Below, in pieces: positions 35,107-45,096 of a stretch of DNA of 64,000 bases; positions within the stretch are counted from its first letter, which is position 1, and every line of letters begins with the position of its first letter. A program made the position numbers and the translations under genes. Source of the stretch: Mucilaginibacter straminoryzae (GTDB lineage: Bacteria; Bacteroidota; Bacteroidia; Sphingobacteriales; Sphingobacteriaceae); the NCBI RefSeq assembly GCF_022953055.1, contig NZ_JALJEJ010000003.1, positions 1 to 64,000 on the forward strand, read 5' to 3'. A model generated the notes under the pieces. It was not told the DNA's origin. It made no database searches and was given only the letters and a program-made list of their open reading frames with translations.

Positions 35107-37302
35107 ATGACTCATCCTTACTGTTCCGCTGAAGATATTCAATTACTCATTGACGAGGCTTACCGTATCCGCATTCACAACCTTAACAAAAGCATAGAAC
35201 TGGCTAAACAAGCGCTCTCGCATAGTAGGGAGTATAATTATCCGCAGCTGACTGCCAAAAGTCTGAATAACCTTTCCTTATTTTATATGATCAGCGGGCA
35301 GCACCGCCAGTCTATAAAATTGGCGAAGGAAGCCATAGAACTTTATGAGCAGCTTCAGGATGAAAAAGGCGTGGCCAGTGCAAAGTATAATATTGCAGGC
35401 GTTTATTATAAAACAGATCATTATCATTTGGCGCTGATCTACCTGATCGATAGCCTGATTATTTTTAAAAAGTATCAGGATTATCATAACCAGGCACGAA
35501 CAGAAAAATCATTAGGTACCATCTACGAATTCATTGGCGATATTAAAAGCGCTATCCGTTCTTACCAGAATTCTATCGACGCTGCTAAAAAGGTGAAGGA
35601 TAATAACCTGATATCGAACGCTTATAATCCCCTATCCGGCATCTACCTGAAACAAGGCGATATTACTAAAGCTTCCGAACTGATAGAAAGATCAATCAGG
35701 TTAAAAACAGAGTCGGGCGATATCCGCGGATTAGCTTTTGCGTTGTATGGGCGGGCTAAAATTTATATCAGGACCGGAGAATTTACAAAAGCAGAAGAAG
35801 ATCTGTCAGAGGCGTTGAAAATTCATCTCGATGCAAAAGAAGCATTAGGTACTGGTATGGCTTACTACCGCAAAGCCGTATTATATAAAGCGATGGGTAG
35901 GCTGGCCGATGCCAAAATAGAAGCGCTCGAAGCCATTAACTATAGCACGAAGCTAAACACCACATTTATCATCATTAAGTGTAACTACCTGTTGTACGAG
36001 ATCTACAAACAGGAAAACGCACCCGTTGTGGCATTGACTTACCTCGAAAAGTTTCTGCAACAGAAAGAGGCAGTGATTAATACGCAGACCGTAAAGGTAA
36101 TTGAGAATTACGACCTGAAGATAAAGATGGAGGCGCTTGAACGGGAAGCGCGCATGCAACGCGAACGGGATGAGATGATGGAGAAAAAGGAGATTGCAGA
36201 GAAGACGGCTAAAATGAAACAGGATTTCCTGTCGACCATGAGCCACGAGATCCGCACACCTCTGAATGCAGTTATCAGTATTTCTTCTATGCTGAAGCAA
36301 TCTTCCAATCAGGCCGACAGAGAACTGATAGATTCGCTTCAGTTTGCTTCAGATAACTTACTGAATATCATTAACGATATACTCGATTTTACTAAGCTTG
36401 ATGCAGGCAAGGTACAACTGCGCATGCGACCCTTTGAGTTTAGCGAACTGATGAGAAGGATTGTGCTTACTTACGAAAAGATGGCCGTTGAAAAAGGCCT
36501 GAAACCGGAATTGCACATTGACCGAAACATCTGGAGCTGGTATGAAATGGATGATACCAAGCTGATGCAGATTTTGGGTAACCTTATCAGTAATGCGATA
36601 AAATATACAGATACAGGAAGCGTAAAACTGAATATCAAAAAAATTGATGGCGACGAATACCGGGATACGTTGAGATTTATGGTTTCAGATACCGGCCTGG
36701 GAATTCCTGCTGATTATTTCGGTAAACTATTTGATAGTTTTTCGCAACCAGAATCTATTACCACCCGCAAGCAAGGGGGGACTGGTTTAGGCCTGGCTAT
36801 CGTTAAGCGATTGATAGAACTACATCAGAGTGAAATATTTGTAAAAAGCGAGCTGGGTAAAGGTTCGGTCTTCTATTTTGATCTGAGATTAAAAAGGGCC
36901 TTGCCGGAACAGAAAGACAATATCCAGACGCATAATAAAATACAGTCGCAGCATATTTTACTGGCGGAGGATAATATGATTAATGCAATGGTCGCAAAAA
37001 AATTATTATCCAACTGGGGTATTACATCAGAGCATGCAAAAACAGGCCTGGAAGCGGTAGAACTTTCAATGACGAAGTGTTTCGATCTGATACTGATGGA
37101 TATTCACATGCCCGAGATGAATGGTTTTGACGCTGCCGCCCATATCCGCAATCAAAGGAACCCCAATTCCCAAACGCCTATTTATGCCCTTACCGCAGAT
37201 ATTACGGCCGAACAGCAAAGCGAATATGTAAATTACTTTAACGGCTTTTTACGCAAACCCATAGAAATTGATAAACTCCAAAAAGCGCTGCTTGGTGCTT
37301 AG
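35107..37302 (+). CDS. Cytoplasmic TPR hybrid sensor histidine kinase
   Basis: Protein of about 731 residues from ATG at 35107; the TTG at 35086 is less likely. There is no signal peptide or membrane helix. Residues 10-330 are tetratricopeptide repeats, followed by a coiled coil, a HisKA domain with the phospho-histidine H380 (MSHEIRTPLN), a HATPase with N496 (NLISNAIKY), DTGLGIP and GGTGLGLA, and a receiver domain with D665 (LILMDIHMPEMNG). The TPR part probably binds a protein or peptide signal. No response regulator or target gene adjoins it. Confidence 0.92.
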   Translation: MTHPYCSAEDIQLLIDEAYRIRIHNLNKSIELAKQALSHSREYNYPQLTAKSLNNLSLFYMISGQHRQSIKLAKEAIELYEQLQDEKGVASAKYNIAGVYYKTDHYHLALIYLIDSLIIFKKYQDYHNQARTEKSLGTIYEFIGDIKSAIRSYQNSIDAAKKVKDNNLISNAYNPLSGIYLKQGDITKASELIERSIRLKTESGDIRGLAFALYGRAKIYIRTGEFTKAEEDLSEALKIHLDAKEALGTGMAYYRKAVLYKAMGRLADAKIEALEAINYSTKLNTTFIIIKCNYLLYEIYKQENAPVVALTYLEKFLQQKEAVINTQTVKVIENYDLKIKMEALEREARMQRERDEMMEKKEIAEKTAKMKQDFLSTMSHEIRTPLNAVISISSMLKQSSNQADRELIDSLQFASDNLLNIINDILDFTKLDAGKVQLRMRPFEFSELMRRIVLTYEKMAVEKGLKPELHIDRNIWSWYEMDDTKLMQILGNLISNAIKYTDTGSVKLNIKKIDGDEYRDTLRFMVSDTGLGIPADYFGKLFDSFSQPESITTRKQGGTGLGLAIVKRLIELHQSEIFVKSELGKGSVFYFDLRLKRALPEQKDNIQTHNKIQSQHILLAEDNMINAMVAKKLLSNWGITSEHAKTGLEAVELSMTKCFDLILMDIHMPEMNGFDAAAHIRNQRNPNSQTPIYALTADITAEQQSEYVNYFNGFLRKPIEIDKLQKALLGA

Positions 37303-37346
37303 TCGATCATTTTCTATCTTAGTCAGCTTTGGATAGGGTTTAACAC

Positions 37347-37937
37347 ATGAAAAAAGGACGGCTGGAAGCTTTTAGTGATGGCGTATTAGCAATCATTATC
37401 ACCATCATGGTATTGGAACTAAAAGTGCCGCATACTGCTGATTTAGGTGCTTTAGTGCATTTGTTGCCGGTTTTCTTCAGTTATCTGCTCAGTTTTGTTT
37501 ACGTAGGCATTTACTGGAACAACCACCACCACATGATCTACCTGGTAGAACGTATAAACGGCGCTGTGTTGTGGGCAAATCATAACCTGCTTTTTTGGCT
37601 CTCGCTTATCCCCTTTGTAACCGCGTGGATTGGTGAGAATTCCTTCTCTAAGTGGCCCGTGTTTTGTTATGGTTGCATTCTTTTAATCTGCGGAATTTCT
37701 TACTACATCCTAGCCCGGACGCTTGTTAAACACACGGGCGAAAATTCGGCTTTAGCAGTCGCGATAGGCAAGGATTACAAAGGTATTTTATCTATTATAC
37801 TTTACACCATTGGCATTACAGTCTCTTATTTTAATGCCGTTGGAGGTATGGTTGTTTATGTGTTGGTAGCCCTGATCTGGCTGGTGCCGGATAAACGTAT
37901 CGAACGCAGGTTAACTCATTCAGAAACTAAGGGTTAA
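37347..37937 (+). CDS. TMEM175-family membrane protein (DUF1211)
   Basis: Membrane protein of 196 residues with about six hydrophobic helices. The first helix holds RLEAFSDGVLAIIITIMVLE, matching the FSDGV-x-AI-xx-TI signature of TMEM175-like potassium channels. Bacterial members assemble as tetramers and conduct potassium. Channel activity is inferred from family only. Confidence 0.85.
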   Translation: MKKGRLEAFSDGVLAIIITIMVLELKVPHTADLGALVHLLPVFFSYLLSFVYVGIYWNNHHHMIYLVERINGAVLWANHNLLFWLSLIPFVTAWIGENSFSKWPVFCYGCILLICGISYYILARTLVKHTGENSALAVAIGKDYKGILSIILYTIGITVSYFNAVGGMVVYVLVALIWLVPDKRIERRLTHSETKG

Positions 37938-38021
37938 CCGTATATCAGCATTTTTACATCTGTTGCTAACAGCGAGCTAAGAATATAACTAACTTCATCG
38001 TATTCGAAACTCCTTGTTGTT

Positions 38022-40457
38022 ATGACAAAAAAACTTTACCTGTACTTGTTACTGCTGCTGCCCTATGGGATAAAAGCGCAGGACGCTGTAAGCTACCAGA
38101 TGCCGCCAAAAGAAATGGCCGATCTGCTGCTGGCAAAACCTACTCCGGGCGTAAGCATTGATTCTAGAGCCGAATGGATGTTATTAAGCGACCGTAATTC
38201 CTACCCCTCTGTAGAAGAACTGGCCCGGCCGGAATTGCGCATAGCCGGTTTGCGGATCAACCCGAATAATTTTGCACTGAGCCGTCAGAACTTTATCAGC
38301 GGCTTTACCTTAAAGAATATCAAAACAGGTCAGTCGTTCCCCGTGGTAGGGCTGCCTTCGCCACTGTTTGCCGGTATACCCGTTTGGAACACAAACGAAA
38401 CCAAAATAGCATTTACCCAAACTACCGCTAAGGGTGTAGACATTTATGTGATCGATGTGGCAACACACAAAGCCACTAAGATGAATAAGCGTTCGCTGAA
38501 CACGGTGCTTAATTCCCGCGTAACCTGGACAGATGCCAACACGCTACAGTATTATGTAGCTACAGCCCCGGCAAGTGCGGCTCCTGCTAAACCGGCGATG
38601 CCCAAAGGCCCGGTGGTGCAGCAGAATTTAGGTAAAGCTGCCCCAAGCGCCACTTACGAGGATTTGATCAAGTCTCCTTATGACGAACAGTTGTTCGAGT
38701 TTTATGCCACCTCGCAGTTGGTGCGAAACAAAAATGGTTTAGAAACAGCTATTGGTAAACCCCAGATCTATTCAGACGTCACCCTATCGCCGGATAAAAA
38801 ATACATGCTGGTGCGCACATTGCATAAACCATTCTCTTACCTGGTAACCGCCGGCGGATTTCCGTCTAAGGTAGAGATTGAAGACGTTAACGGTAAAGCC
38901 ATCAAAACATTGGCTAACCTGCCATCGGCAGAGGGTCGTCCTTCTGGTTATGACAACGTACAGAACATTCCGCGTTCTTTCGATTGGCGCGATGATGAAC
39001 CTGCTACCATCACCTGGGCTATGCCTTTAGATAGTGGCATGATCCGAAAAAAAGTGGACTATCATGATGCCGTGTATGCGCTTAACGCACCATTTTCGGG
39101 CGAAGGAAAAGAACTTTTTAAAACGCAGATGCGCTATCGCGGTGTTCAATGGGGTAATGCGACTGTCGCACTGATCAGCGAAGGATTAAGGAGCAAACAG
39201 CAAAGCCGGGTGAGTAGGTTTAACCCTACATCGGGAACGGTTGAAAAACTTTATGACCGGAATGAAACCGATGCATATAATGCACTTGGATTCCCGGTTA
39301 CACAAAAAAATAAATACGACCGTGATGTAATTGCCACTACCGATAACGGCAAAGAATTACTTTATAACAATCCGGTGGGTGCGTCACCTAAAGGTGACCT
39401 GCCTTTCCTGGCAAAGTATAACCTTGAAACTAAAAAGAGTGAGATCATCTGGCGCTGCGAAGAAGGCTTTTTCGAAAGTGTTGTAGATGTGGTTAACCCT
39501 ACTAAGTTGGTGATCATTACCCGCCGTGAGTCGAAGACAGAGGTGCCGAATTATTTTATCCGTGACTTTTCCCGCCCGGGCAGCTTAACAGCCATTACAA
39601 AGTTCGCAAATCCTTATCCGCAGTTAGTGGGTGTAAGTAAACAAAAGATCAAATACAAGCGTGCAGACGGGATAGATCTTACTGCCGATTTGTATCTGCC
39701 CAAAGGTTATAATAAAGATAAAGACGGCCCCTTGCCTGTGTTGATATGGGCTTACCCGCGCGAGTTTAATTCGGCCAATGATGCTGCACAGGTACGCGGC
39801 TCAGAAAATCGATTTACTACCATCGGTGGCGGCAGTCCGGTTTACTTTGTTACCAATGGTTACGCTATTTTAGATAATGCAGAAATGCCGATTGTAGCGA
39901 AAGAGGGTAAAAAACCTAATGACACCTTTGTAGAACAATTGCAATTGAACGCAGAGGCAGCTATTAACAAACTGGCAGAAATGGGCGTAGGTGACAGGAA
40001 CCGTATAGCGGTTGGCGGCCATAGCTATGGGGCTTTCATGACGGCTAACCTGTTAGCGCATACCAATTTGTTTAAAGCTGGTATTGCTGAAAGCGGTGCT
40101 TACAACCGTACCCTTACCCCATTCGGTTTCCAGAATGAAGAGCGTACCTACTGGGACGACCCGAAATTGTATTACGATATGAGCCCGTTCAGCTTCGCCA
40201 ATAAAATTAAAACACCATTGTTGTTAATTCATGGTGATGCGGATGATAACCCCGGCACCTTCCCTATCAATAGCGAACGCTTATTTAACGCGATAAAAGG
40301 TTTTGGGGGAACAGTCCGTTTTGTTTTCCTTCCTTATGAGGCGCATGGCTATCGAGGTCGCGAAAACCTGCTGCATAAACTTTGGGAGATTAACAAGTGG
40401 ATGGACACTTACGTGAAGAATGCCAAGCCCGCTGCACCAGCTAGCACGGGTAACTAA
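38022..40457 (+). CDS. Secreted S9 prolyl-oligopeptidase-type peptidase
   Basis: Exported by a 20-residue signal peptide ending KAQ. The N-terminal two-thirds is a beta-propeller-like region, and the C-terminal alpha/beta-hydrolase has S668 (GGHSYGAF), D741 (HGDADDNPG) and H775 (YEAHGYRG) as the triad. ELRIAGLRINPNN near the start resembles the S9D glutamyl endopeptidase group, so it may cut after glutamate; that is inference. The length of 811 fits. A bidirectional terminator follows. Confidence 0.9.
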   Translation: MTKKLYLYLLLLLPYGIKAQDAVSYQMPPKEMADLLLAKPTPGVSIDSRAEWMLLSDRNSYPSVEELARPELRIAGLRINPNNFALSRQNFISGFTLKNIKTGQSFPVVGLPSPLFAGIPVWNTNETKIAFTQTTAKGVDIYVIDVATHKATKMNKRSLNTVLNSRVTWTDANTLQYYVATAPASAAPAKPAMPKGPVVQQNLGKAAPSATYEDLIKSPYDEQLFEFYATSQLVRNKNGLETAIGKPQIYSDVTLSPDKKYMLVRTLHKPFSYLVTAGGFPSKVEIEDVNGKAIKTLANLPSAEGRPSGYDNVQNIPRSFDWRDDEPATITWAMPLDSGMIRKKVDYHDAVYALNAPFSGEGKELFKTQMRYRGVQWGNATVALISEGLRSKQQSRVSRFNPTSGTVEKLYDRNETDAYNALGFPVTQKNKYDRDVIATTDNGKELLYNNPVGASPKGDLPFLAKYNLETKKSEIIWRCEEGFFESVVDVVNPTKLVIITRRESKTEVPNYFIRDFSRPGSLTAITKFANPYPQLVGVSKQKIKYKRADGIDLTADLYLPKGYNKDKDGPLPVLIWAYPREFNSANDAAQVRGSENRFTTIGGGSPVYFVTNGYAILDNAEMPIVAKEGKKPNDTFVEQLQLNAEAAINKLAEMGVGDRNRIAVGGHSYGAFMTANLLAHTNLFKAGIAESGAYNRTLTPFGFQNEERTYWDDPKLYYDMSPFSFANKIKTPLLLIHGDADDNPGTFPINSERLFNAIKGFGGTVRFVFLPYEAHGYRGRENLLHKLWEINKWMDTYVKNAKPAAPASTGN

Positions 40458-40479
40458 GCATAGTTTAATAGTTATTACA

Positions 40480-40509
40480 GCAGAAAGGCGCTCAACGGCG
40501 CCTTTCTGC
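40480..40509. terminator. Bidirectional intrinsic terminator, S9 peptidase / ubiX
   Basis: Perfect 12-bp stem GCAGAAAGGCGC (40480-40491) and GCGCCTTTCTGC (40498-40509) with a six-base loop, between the convergent S9 peptidase and ubiX genes. Symmetry suggests it serves both strands, although T-runs are short. Confidence 0.8.
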
Positions 40510-40514
40510 TTATG

Positions 40515-41078
40515 TTATTGTTCTTCTATCCAGCGGTAACTATCGTTTTCTAAGCCAATTAAGTCTATCACGCGGTTTACTACCGTCATAGCTACTTCTT
40601 CTATGGTTTGCGGTCTGCTATAGAATGACGGCACTGCCGGACAAATAATTCCCCCTGCTTCAGTAACTGTTGCCATATTGCGAATCTGGATGAGGTTTAA
40701 AGGGGTATCTCTTGCTACCAAAATCAACTTCCGGCGCTCTTTCAAAATCACGTCCGCCGCACGTGTAATCAGGTCATCAGAAATGCCTGATGCAATACGC
40801 CCAAGCGTCCCCATAGAACAAGGCACCACAATCATGGTATCATATCGCGCTGAACCCGAGGCAAAGGGGGCCATGAAATCTTTCTTTGAATAAAAATCGA
40901 AGTTGTAGTTCTGGTATTCGTCGTTACCAAGTTCATAACGCCATACTTCTTTCGCGTTATCAGACATCACTACCGCTACTTTTGCTATTTGCGCCTGTAG
41001 CTTCACCAGCTGGTCTAACAGCAATTTTGCATAAATGGCACCGCTTGCGCCGGTAACGGCAACAACTATTTTCCTCAT
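40515..41078 (-). CDS. ubiX: Flavin prenyltransferase UbiX
   Basis: Makes prenylated FMN for UbiD-type decarboxylases. The 187-residue protein has the FMN-binding start VTGASGAIYAKLLLDQL and the family block PCSMGTLGRIASGISDDLITRAADV, with ARDTPLNLIQIRNM further on. With mqnA and mqnE in the same window it may serve menaquinone synthesis, where a UbiD-like decarboxylase is needed, though none is seen here. It lies downstream of two hairpins that end the ppk1-ppx unit. Confidence 0.95.
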   Translation of the reverse strand: MRKIVVAVTGASGAIYAKLLLDQLVKLQAQIAKVAVVMSDNAKEVWRYELGNDEYQNYNFDFYSKKDFMAPFASGSARYDTMIVVPCSMGTLGRIASGISDDLITRAADVILKERRKLILVARDTPLNLIQIRNMATVTEAGGIICPAVPSFYSRPQTIEEVAMTVVNRVIDLIGLENDSYRWIEEQ

Positions 41079-41130
41079 GTTTCGAGCAGAATAAATACGG
41101 GGACAAGTATACGGATATATAAATAAAAAA

Positions 41131-41193
41131 AGGGTCGAATAACTCGTACTCGACCCTACATCTACCTATGAAAAACATGCCCTTGAGAGGGCA
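41131..41193 (-). terminator. Tandem intrinsic terminators after ppx
   Basis: On the minus strand the first is a hairpin TGCCCT / AGGGCA (41178-41183 with 41188-41193) followed by TGTTTTT. The second is AGGGTCGA / TCGACCCT (41131-41138 with 41150-41157), followed by a seven-base T-run. They separate the polyphosphate genes from ubiX. Confidence 0.8.
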
Positions 41194-41263
41194 TTACAAA
41201 AGTAGTAATTATTTTAATATTGCAAACATTTATTTAAAAAATAATGCAAAACAAAGCATAAGT

Positions 41264-42145
41264 TTACAACCTGATGTTCTTTTCAATCAACGTTTGGATA
41301 ATGCCATCTACCATACCAACGGTTGGAACATATATTTGCTTGATATCGGCCCACTTCATTACTGTTAAATAGATGGTGCAGGCAGGGATGATCACATCTG
41401 CACGGTCCGGGTTTAGGCCAAGTACATTGATGCGATCTTTCAGCGAATACGAATTAAGGTAGTTATATAAAGCCTTCAGTTTTGCATAGCTCAACGGTGC
41501 GCTATCCTTCTCGTCCGATAATTTATAAAGCTTATTGATATTTCCGCCGGTACCGATGCCCATTACGTTTTTAAACTTACGGGTATTGGTTACAATAAAT
41601 TTTTTCATTTCTTCCCAGGTTTCTTCCCGGTCCTGGTTGTCCAGTATACGTATGGTGCCGATATTAAAGGATTGCGAAGCAAACAGCTTCCCCGCAGAGA
41701 ACAACGAAAGCTCTGTACTGCCACCGCCAACATCTATATACAGGTAGTTTTTAGTGTTATCAATATTATCTTCTATGTGGCTGGCGTAAATAATATTTGC
41801 TTCGCGCTCGCCGTGGATAATCTCCAGGTTTAGCTCAGCCTCTTTTTTTACCCGCTCTACGATTTGCGGCCCGTTTTGTGCTTCACGCATGGCAGAGGTG
41901 GCGCAGGCCATATAATCGTCCACTTTGTAAACCTCTATCAGGTTTTTAAAGGCACGCATGGTTTTCACCAGGTCTTCTTCCTTTTTAGGCGAGATAAACT
42001 GGTTCAAAAACGCATCATCACCCAACCTTAACGGTACCCGGATCAGCGTATTCTTTTTAAAAGATACCGTATTGTTGTTCTGGACGATGTCGGCTATCAG
42101 TAATCTTACTGCGTTAGAGCCTATGTCTATAGCTGCGTATCTCAA
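41264..42145 (-). CDS. Exopolyphosphatase / Ppx-GppA phosphatase
   Basis: ASKHA-fold phosphatase of 293 residues, shorter than classic Ppx and lacking the C-terminal HD part. The start AAIDIGSNAVRLLIADI and the phosphate loop YIDVGGGSTEL are present. It would degrade polyphosphate or pppGpp. It follows ppk1, which makes polyphosphate, with one base between the genes, so synthesis and breakdown are in one operon. Confidence 0.92.
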   Translation of the reverse strand: MRYAAIDIGSNAVRLLIADIVQNNNTVSFKKNTLIRVPLRLGDDAFLNQFISPKKEEDLVKTMRAFKNLIEVYKVDDYMACATSAMREAQNGPQIVERVKKEAELNLEIIHGEREANIIYASHIEDNIDNTKNYLYIDVGGGSTELSLFSAGKLFASQSFNIGTIRILDNQDREETWEEMKKFIVTNTRKFKNVMGIGTGGNINKLYKLSDEKDSAPLSYAKLKALYNYLNSYSLKDRINVLGLNPDRADVIIPACTIYLTVMKWADIKQIYVPTVGMVDGIIQTLIEKNIRL

Positions 42146-42146
42146 T

Positions 42147-44192
42147 TTATTTAGATTTTAGATAATTGTAAATTTCTATCTGCGCACGGTGTGCAGTATC
42201 GGCATTCGTTTTATGATACCTGTTGGTGCCGCGCGCATTCAAATCGCGCGCCTTGGTATTGTCCTGTAATTGTATGTTGATGATATCCCTTACCTCCTGG
42301 TGCAAGGCTTTGTTATAAATAGGGAAGCCAACCTCTACCCTGTTATCAATATTACGTGTCATCATATCTGCAGATGTCAGAAAGATCTTCTCTTTGCCGT
42401 CATTACAAAATATCATCACACGGGCATGCTCCAGGTATTTATCTACAATGCTGATTACCTGAATATTTTCGCTTACGCCTTTAACACCTGGAATCAGGCA
42501 ACACATTCCCCTCACGATCAATTGAATCTTTACCCCTGCTGCACTTGCCTGGTACAGCTTGGCGATCATTTGCTCGTCTGAAAGGCTGTTCATTTTTAAA
42601 ATGATGTAAGCCTTCTTTCCGGCTTTTGCATTTTTTATTTCTGTGTCGACAAGCTTTTCAAGTGCAGGTCTCGAATCTATCGGCGATACAATCAGGTGCT
42701 TGAAACCTTTAGGTAATTGCGATTTAGTTAGCGACTTAAAGAAAAGGGACAGTTCCTCAGTTATCTTATCATTTGCAGTGAACAGGGTATGATCTGCGTA
42801 GATCTGCGCCGTTTTTTCGTTGTAATTACCGGTAGATAATATCGCGTAGTAAACGTTCTTGTCTTTTTCGTTCCGGCGGATCAGACAGGTTTTAGCATGA
42901 ACCTTATAATTCGGTACGCCATAAACCACATTTACGCCCTCTTCTTCCAGCTTATTGCTCCAGTAAATATTATTTTGTTCATCGAATCTTGCGCGAAGCT
43001 CTATCACGCAATTGACTTTCTTGCCATTCTTCGCGGCGTTGATCAGCGCGTGGATTACACTGGAGTTTTCCGCCAGCCGGTAAAGGCTAATGCTGATTTC
43101 ACGTACTTTCGGATCGATAGCCGCCTCGCGAAGCAGGTGAATGATATAGTCAAAGGGCTGGTATGGGGTACTCAGCAAATAATCGCGCCTGGCAATCTGG
43201 GCGATCAGGCTTTTGCCGATAGTCAAATGCTGAACCGGTAGCGGCAGATAGCGCTTATATTCAAGTTCAGGTTTGTTAACGTTCGGGAACTTGATAAAAT
43301 CTTTAAAATTATGGTAACGGTTCCCGGGTATCAGGTTTTCTGAATGCAGATGCATGTTCTTCGCCAGGAAGTTTGCCATATCAGCAGGCATTTCCGAATC
43401 ATACAGCAGCCGCATTGGTTTACCCTTACGTCTTTTTTGTAAACTTTTAGACAATGCATCGATAAACTTCTCGCTCACTTCTTTATCCAGATCCAGCTCA
43501 GCATCGCGGGTCAACTGAATGGAATAAGCCTCTATACTTTCATAATCAAAAATGAAGAAAATATCATCCAGGTTATAGCGGATAATATCGTCCAGCAGGA
43601 TAATAAAGTTCAGGTTATTGGTGTTTGGCAGCACCAGGAAACGCGGCAGGTTATCCGGAAACTCGATCAGTGCGTAACGTGTTTTTTTCTGGGTAGTTAA
43701 TTTTACAAAGAAATAGATCGCACGGTCGCGCAGTTCAGGCAGTGGCTGACTGTCATCCAACATGATCGGTACCAGTGCGGGCAATAACTTATTTGTGAAA
43801 TATTCTTTCACAAATGCGCCGCGCGTAACGTTCAGCTGCTTTTCGTTCAGGATGAATATTTTTTCCTCAGCAAGTTCTTTAACGATAATATTCTCGTAGA
43901 GGTTATTGAACTTGCGTTCCTGCCGTACAACAATGGTCTTAATCTGTGATAATACCTTTTTGGGATTGTATCCCAGTAAAGCCTTGGCCTTTTCGTTCAG
44001 ATTAGAAAGGCGGCTGAGCGTGGCTACCCTTACTCGGTAAAACTCATCTAAGTTTGATGAGAATATCGCCAGAAAACGGATACGGTCGATCAGGGGCACG
44101 GTGGGGTCTGCGGCTTCCTGTAAAACACGGTCGTTAAAGTAAAGCCAGCTGATCTCGCGGTTGATTAAAGGTATGCGTTTATCTTGAGCCAT
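42147..44192 (-). CDS. ppk1: Polyphosphate kinase 1
   Basis: Makes inorganic polyphosphate from ATP. The N-terminal block FSSNLDEFYRVRVATL is typical, and the autophosphorylated histidine is H432 in NYKVHAKTCLI. A second family histidine is in YLEHARVMIF. The length of 681 is normal. It heads a two-gene operon with the exopolyphosphatase gene and ends with two tandem terminators after it. Confidence 0.97.
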   Translation of the reverse strand: MAQDKRIPLINREISWLYFNDRVLQEAADPTVPLIDRIRFLAIFSSNLDEFYRVRVATLSRLSNLNEKAKALLGYNPKKVLSQIKTIVVRQERKFNNLYENIIVKELAEEKIFILNEKQLNVTRGAFVKEYFTNKLLPALVPIMLDDSQPLPELRDRAIYFFVKLTTQKKTRYALIEFPDNLPRFLVLPNTNNLNFIILLDDIIRYNLDDIFFIFDYESIEAYSIQLTRDAELDLDKEVSEKFIDALSKSLQKRRKGKPMRLLYDSEMPADMANFLAKNMHLHSENLIPGNRYHNFKDFIKFPNVNKPELEYKRYLPLPVQHLTIGKSLIAQIARRDYLLSTPYQPFDYIIHLLREAAIDPKVREISISLYRLAENSSVIHALINAAKNGKKVNCVIELRARFDEQNNIYWSNKLEEEGVNVVYGVPNYKVHAKTCLIRRNEKDKNVYYAILSTGNYNEKTAQIYADHTLFTANDKITEELSLFFKSLTKSQLPKGFKHLIVSPIDSRPALEKLVDTEIKNAKAGKKAYIILKMNSLSDEQMIAKLYQASAAGVKIQLIVRGMCCLIPGVKGVSENIQVISIVDKYLEHARVMIFCNDGKEKIFLTSADMMTRNIDNRVEVGFPIYNKALHQEVRDIINIQLQDNTKARDLNARGTNRYHKTNADTAHRAQIEIYNYLKSK

Positions 44193-44362
44193 TAAGTGTT
44201 GCGCCTCGGTAAAAAAGGTATGATCGCAAATCTGCTATTTTATTTGTTAAAATAATATTAACTTAATTTTAAGAAGCCTGTTTTAACAATAGCTTGCTTC
44301 ACTGTTAAAGTTGACAGTTTTAAGTAATAAGCCTACTATTGCAGTAAATTAACAGAACCGAT

Positions 44363-44854
44363 ATGCCTTCATTTGATATAGTTAGTAAAATAGATGGACA
44401 AACCCTTGATAACGCGATCAACAACGCCAAAAAGGAAATCCTGAACCGTTATGATTTCAACGACTCTAAAAGTACCGTAGAATTAGATAAAAAATCAAAC
44501 GAGATCACTATCGTTACCGAAAATGATATGCGCCTTAAAGCTATACAGGATGCCATCATCAGCCGGATGATTAAACAGCAGCTTGACCCTAAAGCATTGG
44601 ACATGGGTGAAGAGCATTATGCCTCTGGTAACATGATTCGTAAGGAAATTAAAATTAAGGAAGGAATTGATAAAGAAGCCGCTAAAAAGATTGTCAAGAA
44701 AATAAAGGACAGCGGCTTAAAGGTACAAGCGTCTATTATGGACGATCAGGTGCGTGTGCAGGGAAAAAAGATAGACGATTTGCAGGCGGTGATCAGCCTT
44801 TGCCGTGGTGAGGATTTTGGCCAACCACTGCAGTATATCAATATGAGGAATTAG
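44363..44854 (+). CDS. yajQ: YajQ-family nucleotide-binding protein
   Basis: Small protein of 163 residues starting PSFDIVSKIDGQTLDNAINNA, with RYDFNDSK and the end FGQPLQYINMRN. These are the marks of the YajQ family, whose members bind c-di-GMP or nucleotides. The function here is unknown. It is divergent from ppk1. Confidence 0.93.
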   Translation: MPSFDIVSKIDGQTLDNAINNAKKEILNRYDFNDSKSTVELDKKSNEITIVTENDMRLKAIQDAIISRMIKQQLDPKALDMGEEHYASGNMIRKEIKIKEGIDKEAAKKIVKKIKDSGLKVQASIMDDQVRVQGKKIDDLQAVISLCRGEDFGQPLQYINMRN

Positions 44855-44861
44855 CAGCCAT

Positions 44862-44971
44862 GGCCCCTCTAAATCTCCCCAAAGGGGAGACTTATAAATG
44901 GTGAAAAAAAGCCCTACGACGTAAAGCGGTTTGTTTAGTTCCCTCCCTTCGGGGAGCGTTAAGGAGGGACC
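44862..44971. repeat. Dispersed inverted-repeat element, locus B
   Basis: Left end GGCCCCTCTAAATCTCCCC with hairpin to AAAGGGGAGA; right end, read on the other strand, GGTCCCTCCTTAACGCTCCCC. These form imperfect terminal inverted repeats about 110 bases apart. The layout is like locus A at 30565-30714. No ORF lies in it. Confidence 0.7.
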
Positions 44972-44978
44972 AAATAAA

Positions 44979-45008
44979 AAGGGCGACGCCTTATCAGCAA
45001 CCGCCCTT
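44979..45008 (-). terminator. Possible terminator after hsp20
   Basis: AAGGGCG (44979-44985) pairs with CGCCCTT (45002-45008) around a 16-base loop, followed on the minus strand by a T-rich stretch. It lies about 90 bases beyond the hsp20 stop, so the link is moderate. Confidence 0.55.
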
Positions 45009-45096
45009 CATCAACTAAACCAACACCTCGTTATGAAAACTTTTGTTTTTGTATAAGTCCCGGAGTTATTCCTGACGGACCATTAGACTGTTCAGG

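Noticed and set aside
41131..41193. Possible tRNA or small RNA gene with paired arms
   Set aside because: No acceptor or T-arm pattern. The hairpins with T-runs fit terminators.
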